Shown piece by piece: positions 8,548-18,700 of a stretch of 64,000 nt of DNA. The translations under genes and the position numbers were made by a program. The stretch is from JAWXUK01 sp044432725 (GTDB lineage: Bacteria > Bacillota > Clostridia > Oscillospirales > Oscillospiraceae): assembly GCA_044432725.1 (NCBI GenBank), contig JAWXUL010000006.1, positions 1 to 64,000 of the forward strand, in the 5' to 3' direction. Within the stretch, counting starts at the first letter, position 1; each line of letters starts with the position of its first letter. Below the pieces are notes generated by a model. That model did not search any database, was not told the DNA's origin, and was given only the letters and a program-made list of their open reading frames with translations.

Positions 8548-10149
8548 TTAATATTTATCATGGAAATCGCAAAGAGTGTAAAGAAGTTCTGTAAAAGAAT
8601 CATCGCCTTCCACTGTATCCAACATTACATATTTCGCATGATAACCAAGGTTATAAAGTCCCATATTCACGGTAAGTTCCACTGGGGATTTGTAATGGAC
8701 TTCCGTGAAATTATCAATCAGTGTGGATAATATTTGTTCTAAGTAAGCGTTTGTCAGAATCACTTTATTGCTATGAATTTCCCTTAGTTCTGCCCAAATC
8801 AAACCTAAATCTTCTCTAGTCAGGTCACCCATAATGTCTATGGGGCTTATTTCCAGTGAAACTGTTCCATAAGTGACTGTACTTTTCTGAAAGCCTTTCT
8901 CTTCTTCCCAACCTGTTCTATCCCCCTCATTAGAAGAGTAGCCCTCGGTTTCGCCCATGACGGATTCCCCCATGGTATAACGAATTTCAGGATAATACAA
9001 GGAAAATAACTCACGGCTTAAGGAGTTCACCTCATCCGAAACCTGTAATGCAATAAAATTGTCCATAGAGTATTCCGTTTTTTCACTGTCTGGTAACAAT
9101 TCATAAGTCATGAAAACCGAACATGATTCGCCCCATATTGCATAATGGGGAAGTAACATTTCTTCCTGTGCTTTTATCAATTCTTCGGATATTTCGTCTA
9201 AAAATACATATTTCAAAAAGCTATCAACGGTAAAACTAGCAAATGCTGTGTCATACTTTAAGGTAGCTTTGTTTGTTGCAAAGCCCACAATCAACACCGC
9301 CATCAAAATCCCAGTCAGTCCACTGACCCAAAGTTTTGTTTTCTTCATCTGTATAATATTTTTCACTCTGCCTTTCGTATCATTTTCACTAAAAGCAAGA
9401 GGGGTTAGGCGAGTTCTTCTGCCAGTGAATTTTAATAGTGCCGTGGCATAATCTCCACGTTCTCCAAGGGATTTCTCACGCAAAACACCCTCGTCACAGG
9501 AAGTTTCCATATCTTTTTCCGATAAATAATAAGAAATCCACGCCAAAGGGTTAAACCAGTGTAAGGTTAGTGCCACAAAAGAAAGTAGTCTTGTCACATG
9601 GTCAAATCTTTTTAGGTGCAATCTCTCGTGCGCAAGAATGAGAGGGATTTCTTCCTCGTTTATGGTAGATGGTAGATGGATTTTTGGAGAAATCACCCCA
9701 AAAACAAAGGGAGACCTGATATCATCAGCGAAAAACACTCCTTTATCTACTTCTTTTGAGAGCCTCAATTTCTTTTTTAATCGTAGTAAGGAAACACTTG
9801 TTACCAATAACATTACTATAATGCCAAAAATCCAAAGTAGTTGAGCCACATAAGTGTAATTATGGTTATTTTCTACTTCTGCTGAGTGTACAGTGGGCAA
9901 ATTTTCACTTAAATCTGGGCTGACACCTTGCACGTTGGTGGGGATTTCTCCTTGTATCTCTATTTTTTCGGTGATGAACGAATTTGTGGTGATAGGTTTT
10001 TCTTCTTTGGGGAGCAAACTCAATGCTGATTCCAAGGAAAAGGGGCAAAGAAGTCGAAAAAGCACCACAGAACACAAGCAAGTGAAAAAATGAGACCACA
10101 AACGATACACCACCCGTGCCAAAATGACTTTGGTGGAAATGGATTCCAA
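8548..10149 (-). CDS. BlaR1/MecR1-like M56 family sensor peptidase, orphan
   Basis: 533 residues. The peptidase M56 core is clear: RLLCPFSLESALSLLP near residue 35, the zinc motif HERLH in LILAHERLHLKRFDH near 190, HWFNPLAW, and CDEGVLREKSLGERGDYA near 235. Predicted membrane segments flank the core, and the extracellular C-terminal part (about 300-533) is not a penicillin-binding domain. Relatives sense cell-wall stress or beta-lactams and cleave a BlaI-type repressor; no such repressor lies next to this gene. The only in-frame start is TTG at 10149, without a clear ribosome site, and the first membrane segment looks short, so the 5' end may be damaged or mis-read. Confidence 0.82.
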   Translation of the reverse strand: MESISTKVILARVVYRLWSHFFTCLCSVVLFRLLCPFSLESALSLLPKEEKPITTNSFITEKIEIQGEIPTNVQGVSPDLSENLPTVHSAEVENNHNYTYVAQLLWIFGIIVMLLVTSVSLLRLKKKLRLSKEVDKGVFFADDIRSPFVFGVISPKIHLPSTINEEEIPLILAHERLHLKRFDHVTRLLSFVALTLHWFNPLAWISYYLSEKDMETSCDEGVLREKSLGERGDYATALLKFTGRRTRLTPLAFSENDTKGRVKNIIQMKKTKLWVSGLTGILMAVLIVGFATNKATLKYDTAFASFTVDSFLKYVFLDEISEELIKAQEEMLLPHYAIWGESCSVFMTYELLPDSEKTEYSMDNFIALQVSDEVNSLSRELFSLYYPEIRYTMGESVMGETEGYSSNEGDRTGWEEEKGFQKSTVTYGTVSLEISPIDIMGDLTREDLGLIWAELREIHSNKVILTNAYLEQILSTLIDNFTEVHYKSPVELTVNMGLYNLGYHAKYVMLDTVEGDDSFTELLYTLCDFHDKY

Positions 10150-10210
10150 GCAAAATGAGATAGCAGATTTGGTCGTATATAATCATTATTTTGGGTGATA
10201 TCAAGGAACA

Positions 10211-10523
10211 ATGGAAGAGCAAGAGGAATGGTTAGACGATTTTCATGCTAAGTTCCAGAAAAACCACTTTGTTTATCTGAATGTGGAGTGGAAGCAGTGT
10301 TACAATATCATACAGATACCCCTCGCTGTAAAGATTATTCACAGGAGTATCAGGCTGTTTTTCATCAGCACATGGCAGAAATTTTTCAGGAATGACCTTT
10401 TTTGTGAAAGATAAATTGAAATCAGTCCTTGAAAAACCAGAAGGACTTGACTTGATAGAGGAACTTCTCATTTCAGCTGGATTAACGTCAAATCCTAAGA
10501 AAATGAAAATGGATATCAAATAA
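10211..10523 (+). pseudogene. Decayed small gene(s) of unknown family
   Basis: ATG at 10211 opens a frame (MEEQEEWLDDFHAKF...) that looks coding for about 23 codons. A shift to another frame near 10282 gives a more protein-like continuation ending QHMAEIFQE with a stop overlapping an ATG at 10392. That ATG opens a 43-codon frame (10392-10523, MTFFVKDKLKSVLEKPEGLD...) with a regular amphipathic pattern. The simplest reading is one or two small genes, one frameshifted. The minus-strand frame across the same DNA has no ribosome site and looks like a shadow. No family recognised. Confidence 0.35.
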
Positions 10524-10682
10524 AAATAGAAAATATCATTAAAATGGCAGGTGTTTCTTAGCTGAAAATAGTATTTATAGTATAAACTACAAATTACAAA
10601 AATAAAAAGATAGTCTTGCGCCAAAGAAGGTAATGCATTAATTTTGAAAACAAACAGGAGAAACTAAAGTTAAAAATGATAA

Positions 10683-10717
10683 AAAGAAAGAGAACTTCCT
10701 TTAAGTTCTCTTTCTTT
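10683..10717. terminator. Strong bidirectional terminator
   Basis: A 15-bp perfect stem (10683-10697 with 10703-10717, 5-nt loop) flanked by A-rich and T-rich tracts so that it works on both strands. On the minus strand it ends the degV unit (stop at 10783); on the plus strand it ends whatever is read from 10211. Confidence 0.85.
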
Positions 10718-10782
10718 TTCTTTATAAAAAGACAGGGAATCACCATTTGAACTGCTTGGGCACTTGTCAATGGCCACAGGCT

Positions 10783-11196
10783 TTAATTATTTCCATTCAT
10801 CCAATGAAAGCCTTCTTCCCCTACTTTAAAAAATTCTTCACCATTTTCGCCATTGAGTTTAATATTTGTGATGGCAACACCATTCTTTATTGTTTCAAGA
10901 TGGATTGAGGTAACAGAGGGATTGGCTGAATAATTAAAAGTTTTTAGAACCACTTTCGAGCCATGATATTGGACGTTATAGCAATCCACAGGGCATGAAA
11001 GGGTAATTCCCATGGTTTCTTCTCCTACTTGATTAATACAGGTGATTCTGCAATCTGTTTCTCTCAGATTTAGTCGAGTTGGAGTGAAATTTGAGGGGTG
11101 TTTCTTGTTATCATAGAGGACAAGTGCAGCCATTGCCATAGTCGTGGCGCAGAGAACAGATGATGCGATCAGTAGAATTTTTGTACTTTTATTCAT
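10783..11196 (-). CDS. Small exported or membrane-anchored protein, unknown
   Basis: 137 residues from the ATG at 11196. An earlier ATG at 11202 is only 1 nt from the ribosome site GGAGG (11204-11208), while 11196 is 7 nt away. The N-terminus is a signal peptide or anchor (STKILLIASSVLCATTMAMAALVL). The rest is a small mature domain with three to four Cys (TDCRITC, LSCPVDC), which could form disulfides outside the cell. No family recognised. It follows degV by a few bases and shares its terminator, so the two form an operon; whether they act together is unknown. Confidence 0.65.
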   Translation of the reverse strand: MNKSTKILLIASSVLCATTMAMAALVLYDNKKHPSNFTPTRLNLRETDCRITCINQVGEETMGITLSCPVDCYNVQYHGSKVVLKTFNYSANPSVTSIHLETIKNGVAITNIKLNGENGEEFFKVGEEGFHWMNGNN

Positions 11197-11209
11197 TTTC
11201 ATTCCTCCA

Positions 11210-12094
11210 TTAAAGTGGGTTTTTTACTTCGTGCTTTTCATTGCTTAAAAATCCAAATGCGAACATGTCAGTGCCAGCATTTAAGGTCATCGCAGGACCC
11301 GCCTCTACCACATACTCAATTTCTGGATATGCCTCTTTTAATAAAGTTAAGATAGTAGGATGATTTCCGTTTGTACAGAAGACAGGGCTGTTGTCTTGTT
11401 TCCGTTCTTCTACATATTTGCCCAGTTGTTTTAAAACTTGTTTTTCCCCTCTTGCCTTGTTGACTAAGGTGAATTTCCCTTCTTTCACCCGAAGAATAGG
11501 CTTGATATTCAGAAGAGACCCTACAAAAGCAGAGGAAGTGTTGATTCTGCCGGATTTTCGTGGCAAATCCATTGACATCGCCACGTAGTAAGCTTCTACA
11601 TGATTGAACCAATCCACCAAATAAGTCTCGATCTCCTCATAGACTGCATCAGAGCTGGAAGCTTGATACATTTTCGCTGCCTCTATGACAGGGTAACTGT
11701 ATGCAGAGGTGGTAATATTCGAATTAAAGATTTTAATTTCTAGCTTGGTATCTGGATAATTAGACAGGAGCATCTCTCTGGCTTGTATGGCATTTTGCAG
11801 AGTGCAGGACAACATATGCCCCAAGCAGACCACAATCAGCATGTCATAGGAGCCAGAAATGGCGTGGCGTTCAAAGCTATCATACCATTCTTGGATGTTG
11901 ACAGCCACAGAGGTTGGAATTTTAGGGCTAGTTTCCAGAATTTTATTAAATTCTTCAATGGAAATATCCACTCTATCCTGATATAAACGGCCCTCATGTA
12001 TAATTCCCAGAGGAAGTACCTCTAAGTCATATTCGTTGATGACTTCATTTGAGAAATCACCTGATGAATCTACTACGAATTTAATTTTTTTCAA
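11210..12094 (-). CDS. DegV family fatty-acid-binding protein
   Basis: About 294 residues from a TTG start at 12094, chosen because GGAGG (12103-12107) lies 8 nt upstream and because DegV proteins begin KKIKFVVDSSGDF as here; an upstream TTG at 12133 would add 13 residues of unlikely sequence. Other family features are the PTSVAVNIQEW segment, the YPVIEAAKMYQ helix, and the ISTSSAFVG-like SGRINTSSAFVGSLLNIKPIL segment. DegV proteins bind a fatty acid and act as FakB-type carriers for the FakA kinase in Gram-positive lipid metabolism. No fakA is nearby. It is the first gene of a two-gene operon. Confidence 0.9.
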   Translation of the reverse strand: MKKIKFVVDSSGDFSNEVINEYDLEVLPLGIIHEGRLYQDRVDISIEEFNKILETSPKIPTSVAVNIQEWYDSFERHAISGSYDMLIVVCLGHMLSCTLQNAIQAREMLLSNYPDTKLEIKIFNSNITTSAYSYPVIEAAKMYQASSSDAVYEEIETYLVDWFNHVEAYYVAMSMDLPRKSGRINTSSAFVGSLLNIKPILRVKEGKFTLVNKARGEKQVLKQLGKYVEERKQDNSPVFCTNGNHPTILTLLKEAYPEIEYVVEAGPAMTLNAGTDMFAFGFLSNEKHEVKNPL

Positions 12095-12477
12095 AATATA
12101 TTCCTCCATTTTTATTACGCACAAATCTTTCAATTCGTTTTTATTGTATCCGATTCCTCATCAAAAAGAAAGGCGTCTCTTAGAAAGTCTCACTCTATTT
12201 TAAGCTATTTTTTTGTGTTTGTCAAGGGGATTGTCACTGGCAAGGAAAGTTATAGCACCTACGAGAGGCTAATACCATAAATTTTGAATCGTTAGAAAAA
12301 GTATTTTTGCTATTTTTGAATTTTCAGGAAAATCAGTGTTCCCGAAAGAGACTTCAAAGGTCGCTGAAAAAGTTAAAAATCGAGGGTAATCCTTGGTGGA
12401 TAGCAGACGCTCCAAAGGAAGTGCCCGTGGTAGATTTTTAGTGAATTTCAGGGGCTTATTTTTCAAAAAGTCTAGTA
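12095..12477. other. Intergenic region with dispersed repeat, no gene
   Basis: Holds the promoter region of degV (a TACAAT box near 12148 on the minus strand with a poor -35) and copy B of the dispersed repeat (12374-12470), which abuts the stop codon of the HD-GYP gene. No coding frame with a ribosome site. Confidence 0.5.
12374..12470 (+). repeat. Dispersed intergenic repeat, copy B
   Basis: About 97 bp matching the copies at 5107, 33186 (reverse) and 53873. It shows the GGTAATCCTTGGTGGAT left block, the centre CCAAAGGAAGTGCCCGTGG, and the right block TTTTTAGTGAATTTCAGGGG. It ends 8 bp from the HD-GYP stop codon. Confidence 0.65.
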
Positions 12478-15447
12478 CTACAGTTCCTCATCTTCCTTCT
12501 CAAATTCTTTTAGTTGCTCATCCATCTTACCTGATTGTATGAGTTCTACCATGACTTTGACGATGGCAGGGTCGAACTGGGTGCCACTAAATTTTTCAAG
12601 TTCTGAAATGGCATAGTCCAAAGTCATCTTTTTACGATAGACACGAGAGGAATACATGGCATCAAAGGCATCTGCCACACAAATCATCCGTGCGATCAGG
12701 GGGATTTCCTCTCCTTTTAGTCCAGCTGAATACCCCTTTCCGTCATAACGCTCGTGGTGATATTCAGCTCCAATCACAAGGTCAGACCGCCCTGCAATCC
12801 CTTTCAAAATATCTCCGCCTCGGATTGCATGGGTTTTCATCAGCTCAAATTCTGCATCGTCAAGACGAGCGGGCTTATTCAGTACAGAGTCAGGGATACT
12901 TATTTTTCCAACGTCATGTAGCAGTGCCACAACATGTGCAGAGTCAATCTCTTCTTCGGAAAAATTCAGTGCCTCTGCAATGCACTTGGTATAAAAAGCA
13001 ACACGCTTACTGTGTCCATTGGTATAGCAATCTTTGGCGTCAATGACGTTGGACAACACGGTCACAGTATCGTGAAACATTTTTGCAAGTTCCTTTTGCT
13101 TTTCCTGATTTTTCTTTTCTCTTTGTTTGTAAATATGACGAATGAAAAGGACAGCAGCACTGATGAACAGCAAAAGGAGCATACACTGTGTCACTGGATT
13201 TTCCATGAAACTATGCTCTTTTTCAATGATATAACTGACAGATTTCAGTTCTTCCCCTGTGCGATTATCTGTCAGCAGTATACAAAACTCATAAGTACCA
13301 CCAGGTAAGTTGGTATAGGTAGGGTCGGTGTAATTACTGTAACTTTCTGTGTGCATATAGGCGTCAAAACCTTTTAACTGATAGGACACATAATAATCTT
13401 GTAGGGCATAGGTGGGAATGAAAATATCAAATTCTATGAAATCCGCTGTGCTAGGGAGGATATACTTATTTTCCTCTGTGGGATAAGTTTCTTCACCATT
13501 GCTTGAAATCCGAGGTAGTTCCACAGGAGGGATGTAATCTAGCTTGATGGCATCCACATTCATATCAAATGCCGTTAGATTTTGATATCCACAGATATAG
13601 AGAATCCCCTCTTCAATGATGCCGAAAGAGTTTGCAACAGCGTTGGAATAGAGCCCGTTCAGGTGATTGAATAATTGGATATCAAGTTCGCTGCCTGTGT
13701 CTAAACTTGCCATCATACTCTCATGACTGACAACAAAAATCCCGATACTACAAAGGACAATCATGTCATCTCCGAAAAACATCAAGTCGAAATTGTTACC
13801 ATAAGGGAAGTTTTGAATGGTACGCAATTCACTTGTGACACCATCATAAAATGCAATGGAGTTGCCTGTCACAATCCACATCCCACCATTGATGGGGTCA
13901 GCTTCAGTCCTTAGAATGATATCTGAATATAAGCCAGCATTTCGAGAAATCCACTCAACCACTTCGCCATCTTCAATGACATAGACCCCTGCTCCGTCAG
14001 TTCCTGCAAAAATACGACCATCAAGGGACTCTGATAAGGTTAGAATTTCCAGACTTTGTAAGCCGTCCTCGCTTCCAAAGTAGTCGATGACGATATCATC
14101 TTCCACCACATAGATGCCATCTCCTGTGGCAACCCAGATTTTCCCGTCGCTTGCTGTCATGGTAGAGCGAATGCGGGAATAGTTAATCCCCACATCTTGG
14201 TTAAAAATCTTCACCTCTTCAGTCTTAGGGGTATATTTGATCAGTGCATCCTCGGTATAGCTAGAAAACCATAGGTTTCCCTCTTCATCTTTTCGTACAC
14301 ATCTAAAATATTCACCACGATAGCGTTGGGTAAAATCATTTTCAATCACAGCTAGGTCACTTTGGCGAATAATATCAATCCCACTGGAGGAGGCAATGTA
14401 AAAATACCCATCTAATAACTCCACTGCATTAAATTGCACCACATTTGAAAGATTTGCAGAAATATTCTGAAACATACTGATATTTAGTTTCATAACCCCA
14501 GATTTGCTAGAAGCAATCCAAAAATTTCCTTCAAAGTCTTCAATGATGGTCTCGCAAGATTGACTATCCGTGAGATAGTCCAGATGAACCATGGTGCCTT
14601 GTTCGATATAGCCAACCCCAGAGTCTGCACAAATCCAAATGCGATTCTGACTGTCCACTTTCAGGGAATTGATATACTTCAAGCCCTCGGTGTGTATCTG
14701 TTCAAAGCTACCTTCCATGCCTTGGGATAAGTCAGAGTTTATTTTGATGATATAATCCCCACTTGTCCCAATGAAAAAGGAATCTTCCACGGGCAAGACA
14801 GAGAGAGGGAGCTCGTAATCCCATTCTTCCACAGGCAAAAAGTACTCCAGTTGGGTACCGTTTAATTCAAAGAGGTCCCCTGCCTTGGTGATGCCGATGG
14901 TGCGCTGACCGTCATAGGTTAACAGTTCAGAAACAAAAACATCTTCCAACTCTTCTGCTGTGTTCACTTCAAAGGTGAAATCAGGGGTAATGCTATACAT
15001 ACCAAGTGCTGTCCCTACCAAGATGGTCCCGTCATTCAGTTCACTGATCGATCGTGTGGAGAAAGAGGGGAGGTCTTGGGTTTCACTTAAATAGTGAAAT
15101 TCGTTACCCGCATACATGACAACACCATTGTTGTTGGTGCCAATCCAAAGACGATCTTGACTGTCAATGTAAAGACAAAGCACCGAGGTAAGTCCCAAGG
15201 TATCTTTGTAGGAGATGAAGTCTTTCCCATCATAGCGAATCAGGCTACTGTAACTGGCAATCCATATGGTTCCGTCACTGGTTTGCACAATGTCATTTGC
15301 CTCAGAGGTAGGCAGACCGTTAAAAGTATCGTAAAGCAAGTCAAAATAATTTTCCTTTTCCACTGCAAGAGACACTGTTCCAAGGGAAAAAGCGAGGGTC
15401 AGCACACAAAGTACTTGGAAGGCGGTTCTTTTTATGATAGTAAACAT
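12478..15447 (-). CDS. Two-component-propeller sensor fused to an HD-GYP c-di-GMP phosphodiesterase
   Basis: 989 residues. Signal peptide (1-29), then about 14 beta-propeller repeats of the two-component-regulator type (motifs such as IWIASYSSLIRYDGKDF and RLWIGTNNNGVVMY) to about residue 620, a Y_Y_Y-like Ig domain (about 640-740), one membrane helix (about 748-768), and a cytoplasmic HD-GYP domain. The HD pair is HDVGK near 846, followed by HHERYDGKGYSAGLKGEEIP, so the metal-binding residues are present; the GYP proline is Ser here. The domain should degrade cyclic di-GMP. Propeller sensors are best known on hybrid histidine kinases for polysaccharide sensing in Bacteroidetes; here the output is a second-messenger enzyme. 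Monocistronic, ribosome site AAAGGAAA. Confidence 0.9.
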   Translation of the reverse strand: MFTIIKRTAFQVLCVLTLAFSLGTVSLAVEKENYFDLLYDTFNGLPTSEANDIVQTSDGTIWIASYSSLIRYDGKDFISYKDTLGLTSVLCLYIDSQDRLWIGTNNNGVVMYAGNEFHYLSETQDLPSFSTRSISELNDGTILVGTALGMYSITPDFTFEVNTAEELEDVFVSELLTYDGQRTIGITKAGDLFELNGTQLEYFLPVEEWDYELPLSVLPVEDSFFIGTSGDYIIKINSDLSQGMEGSFEQIHTEGLKYINSLKVDSQNRIWICADSGVGYIEQGTMVHLDYLTDSQSCETIIEDFEGNFWIASSKSGVMKLNISMFQNISANLSNVVQFNAVELLDGYFYIASSSGIDIIRQSDLAVIENDFTQRYRGEYFRCVRKDEEGNLWFSSYTEDALIKYTPKTEEVKIFNQDVGINYSRIRSTMTASDGKIWVATGDGIYVVEDDIVIDYFGSEDGLQSLEILTLSESLDGRIFAGTDGAGVYVIEDGEVVEWISRNAGLYSDIILRTEADPINGGMWIVTGNSIAFYDGVTSELRTIQNFPYGNNFDLMFFGDDMIVLCSIGIFVVSHESMMASLDTGSELDIQLFNHLNGLYSNAVANSFGIIEEGILYICGYQNLTAFDMNVDAIKLDYIPPVELPRISSNGEETYPTEENKYILPSTADFIEFDIFIPTYALQDYYVSYQLKGFDAYMHTESYSNYTDPTYTNLPGGTYEFCILLTDNRTGEELKSVSYIIEKEHSFMENPVTQCMLLLLFISAAVLFIRHIYKQREKKNQEKQKELAKMFHDTVTVLSNVIDAKDCYTNGHSKRVAFYTKCIAEALNFSEEEIDSAHVVALLHDVGKISIPDSVLNKPARLDDAEFELMKTHAIRGGDILKGIAGRSDLVIGAEYHHERYDGKGYSAGLKGEEIPLIARMICVADAFDAMYSSRVYRKKMTLDYAISELEKFSGTQFDPAIVKVMVELIQSGKMDEQLKEFEKEDEEL

Positions 15448-15723
15448 AATTTTTCCTTTCGTTACAGCGAAATTGCTGTATTCTTCTCTGTTTATGTGAA
15501 ACTAAGTTGATGTTACAAGTCAGCGTTCCTATCATGATAGGGCAAGTAATATGACTGTCCGACTCAGACTTTTAAATTATACAATACTTTCTAAAAAAAT
15601 GCAATAATTTACAGTAAAATACGTTTTATTTTTCTATCGTTTTATTTCACTATGATTTTATTTCTCTGTGCTAAGGCAAGAAGACATCATTCCCCTTTTC
15701 AAATTGATTTCTGACAAAAAAGA
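15448..15723. other. Intergenic region between HD-GYP gene and SLH operon
   Basis: Contains the promoter and leader of the HD-GYP gene; the remainder to 15723 is AT-rich with no gene. The terminator of the SLH operon follows at 15724. Confidence 0.5.
15576..15604 (-). promoter_or_regulatory. Promoter of the HD-GYP gene
   Basis: Minus strand: TATAAT (15576-15581) with a weak -35 TTGCAT (15599-15604) at 17-bp spacing. Leader of about 125 nt. Confidence 0.5.
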
Positions 15724-15752
15724 AGTCCTGAATCCTTGTCGGATTCAGGACT
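15724..15752 (-). terminator. Terminator of the O-antigen-ligase/SLH operon
   Basis: A 12-bp perfect stem AGTCCTGAATCC (15724-15735) with GGATTCAGGACT (15741-15752), 5-nt loop. On the minus strand it is followed by TCTTTTTT, 44 nt after the SLH stop codon. Confidence 0.88.
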
Positions 15753-15795
15753 GTTTCAAAGAAAAAAGTTTAGGTAATACTTTCTTTCTTGCGAT

Positions 15796-18700
15796 TTATG
15801 GGCTTGGTGAAGTAATTTCTATATAATTCAGTAAAATCTGAGCCACTTGCCCACGCAAAGCCTCTCCTTGAGGATCTAGCTTGTTGTCAAACAAGCCTGC
15901 AATCAAGCCTTCCTCCACTGCCCAACACAATGGATCATATGCCCAGTCTGTGACATCGTTGCTGTCTGTGAAGGACAGGGGTTTGTTCTCTGTCACAGGT
16001 GCATCTTGGATATTTTTGTGAAAAGCATAGAGAATCACTGCTAATTCTTCTCGATTAATGGCTTTTTCAGGGCGATAGGTTCCGTCGTGATAGCCTGCTA
16101 CCACATTGTTCGCCTCTGCCCAAGCAATCGGCATAGCGTAGTACATATGACTTGGTACATCAGAGAAAGAGGACAGCTGTGATACTGGCTCACCTTCTGC
16201 CAGATTATAAAGTATTTGTGCTAACATCCCTCTGGTAATGGAGCTTTCTGGTGAAAATTCCCCATATCCTGTCCCTGTCATCAAGCCTAAATAGCAGATT
16301 TCATAGACCACGTCATAGTACCAACTAGAAAGACGCACATCACCAAAGTAGCCTGTGGGAATGTTTTCTGTGACGATTGGAAGAAAGACCACTTCCACTG
16401 TCACTTTACTGATGGGCTGAATGAAAGAATAGGTTCCATCTTCGTTGAGGGTGACTTGAACTAGATTGTTGTTGCCATCCAACACAATCATGGAATCCAG
16501 AGTATAGCCCTCCTCTGGGCTTAGGGTAATGGTGACAGTTTTTCCACTTGTGGCACGTTCTGGTGAGATGGTAACAGTGCCACCTGTACTGACCTCTAAG
16601 ACAGGGGTGGAGGTAGAACTACTAGAACTGTTAGAACTACTCGAACTACTAGAACTGTTAGAACTACTAGAATGATTGGAAGAATTTTCTTCAGGGACAG
16701 AGGGGGAAGGACTTGCTGTACTGCCATTGTTGCTTCCATTATTTTCGGTAGAAGGTGCAGTGATGGTACGATCTGCCACAGCTACCCCATAGGTAGAGAA
16801 TTTTTTGGTATGGATGGTGAGATAAATCCCCTCTACCTCGATATACTCTCCATCATTGTTTTTTGTCGTATAAATTTTGTGGATTTCGTCCCCATGTTGA
16901 CGATAAACTGCGTAACCACCTTTATTTTGCAAGTCTTCGGGTAATTCTATGACCACTTCTAATAATGTGTTCGTATTTTCAATGACATCTGTTTTATCTT
17001 CTGTTCCAGTCGAAATCACTGAATTCAATGAAATATCCATCCACAGGACCATTTCTTCGTTGGATTCTATTTCTGCTTTTATTTCTTCTTGCTCTTTGGT
17101 GTCAACTGTTTCAGAAATTTCCAAAGTAACAGCCACTGTTTCCCCTGCTGCAAGGACGATGCTGTTTGCGACTAATTCCACACCACCAACAGCCAAAACT
17201 TCACTGCCGACTGGCAAAGTCACGTGGGAATCTCGTCCTACCTCTGGCATAACAACGGTTTCGATGGTGTTTTTTGTCAAATTCACCAAAATAGTTTGAA
17301 TGATGACATCGGTTCCACTTGTTTTTGCTTCTAGATTATAAATGCCTTCTGGCACGTCGTAAAGCGTAAAGTTACCATCAAAGTTGGTGGAAGTGTTTCC
17401 TTTATCTTCATTTTTTTGATACAAGGTTACATCTACATCAGCAAGTGCGCTTCCGTCGCTGTTGGTAATCTTGCCAGTAATATCGTAAATGTCCAGAACA
17501 ATGATTTGGCTTTCTGTCTCTACTTCGTCATAATAGATCGTGATCCTGTGAGTTCCGGCCAGTAAAAGTCCTGTGATAGAATCTGCGCCACTCCCTAAAT
17601 CAGCCCACCAATCTCCAGTGGACAGCAGTATCTCTGTCCCATCTCGCTGAGTGACTGTTACCTCATAATCATTTGGGTCGAAGGAATCTTGTACTGTGTA
17701 GAAATTGTCTGCACCACTAGACAGTGTCACAGAGAGAGTAGCAGGAAGGGTACCTGTATAAGCATCTAATCTGTCGCTTAAACTAGGATCTTCTCCATGG
17801 ATTTTGTCTTTTTCGATTTGGCTTAATCCCTGATACCAGTCCTCTACAGCACGAATTTCATCATAGCTTGCAGGATTTTTACTGTCCAAATTGTCAAGTT
17901 TATTTTCGAAAATCTCTGTGGTGGTGAAGATGGTGAAGATCCAACTGGGGTCACTCAAATGCACTGCACCGTAGGTGTCATTTTCTGTCACCTCTATGGT
18001 CACGCTATAAGTACCTTCCTCACTGGGAGGGAGGTTCGATGTGGCATAGCTTGTGCTACCTGTGCCTGTGTAATACAGGGTATAACTTGGGACAGGTGTC
18101 ACTGCTGTAGCAAAGGTCACTTCTTTTGGATTTCCATCATATTCCAAGGAAGAGGGGGGAGAAAAGTCGAAATCATCTGGAGTGAGAAGGATCAGTATTG
18201 CTTGAAAAACAGGATAACCACTGTTTTGGATTGGAATGATTTTCCAGTTCGAAAAGTCCATTCCAACAGAAGCTGTGACCCAATCACTCAAAGCAGAGAG
18301 CAAGTCTTCTGCTGTGCTAATCACCTTTGCCCCAGTGTCAGATGGAGAGCCACTGCTGTTGTCACCAATGGCGTTAGTTGCAGAGGCGTTTGACCAGAAA
18401 TTGTTTGCGATGGTACTTGTAGAGGACATAATTCCCACAATGCCACCTACTTTAGCACTGGTGCTAGTACTGACCACCCCAATGTTATAACAGTTTTCTA
18501 TCTTGGCAGATGGACCTATCGTCCCAGCAATCCCACCAGCTGAGGGAGCATAACCTGTACCATTAGATATGATAGTTGCTGTATTATAGGAATTATAAAT
18601 CGAGCCATTGCTATATCCAGCGATACCACCCGAATGAGTTGTTCCAGTAATATTACCAGATACAGAGCAAGAATGAATGGTACCATAATTGTTTTCAGCG

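Noticed and set aside
10232..10624. 130-codon minus-strand frame upstream of the M56 gene, where a BlaI repressor would be expected
   Set aside because: Hydrophobic, Tyr/Phe-rich shadow-like translation, no HTH pattern, no ribosome site.
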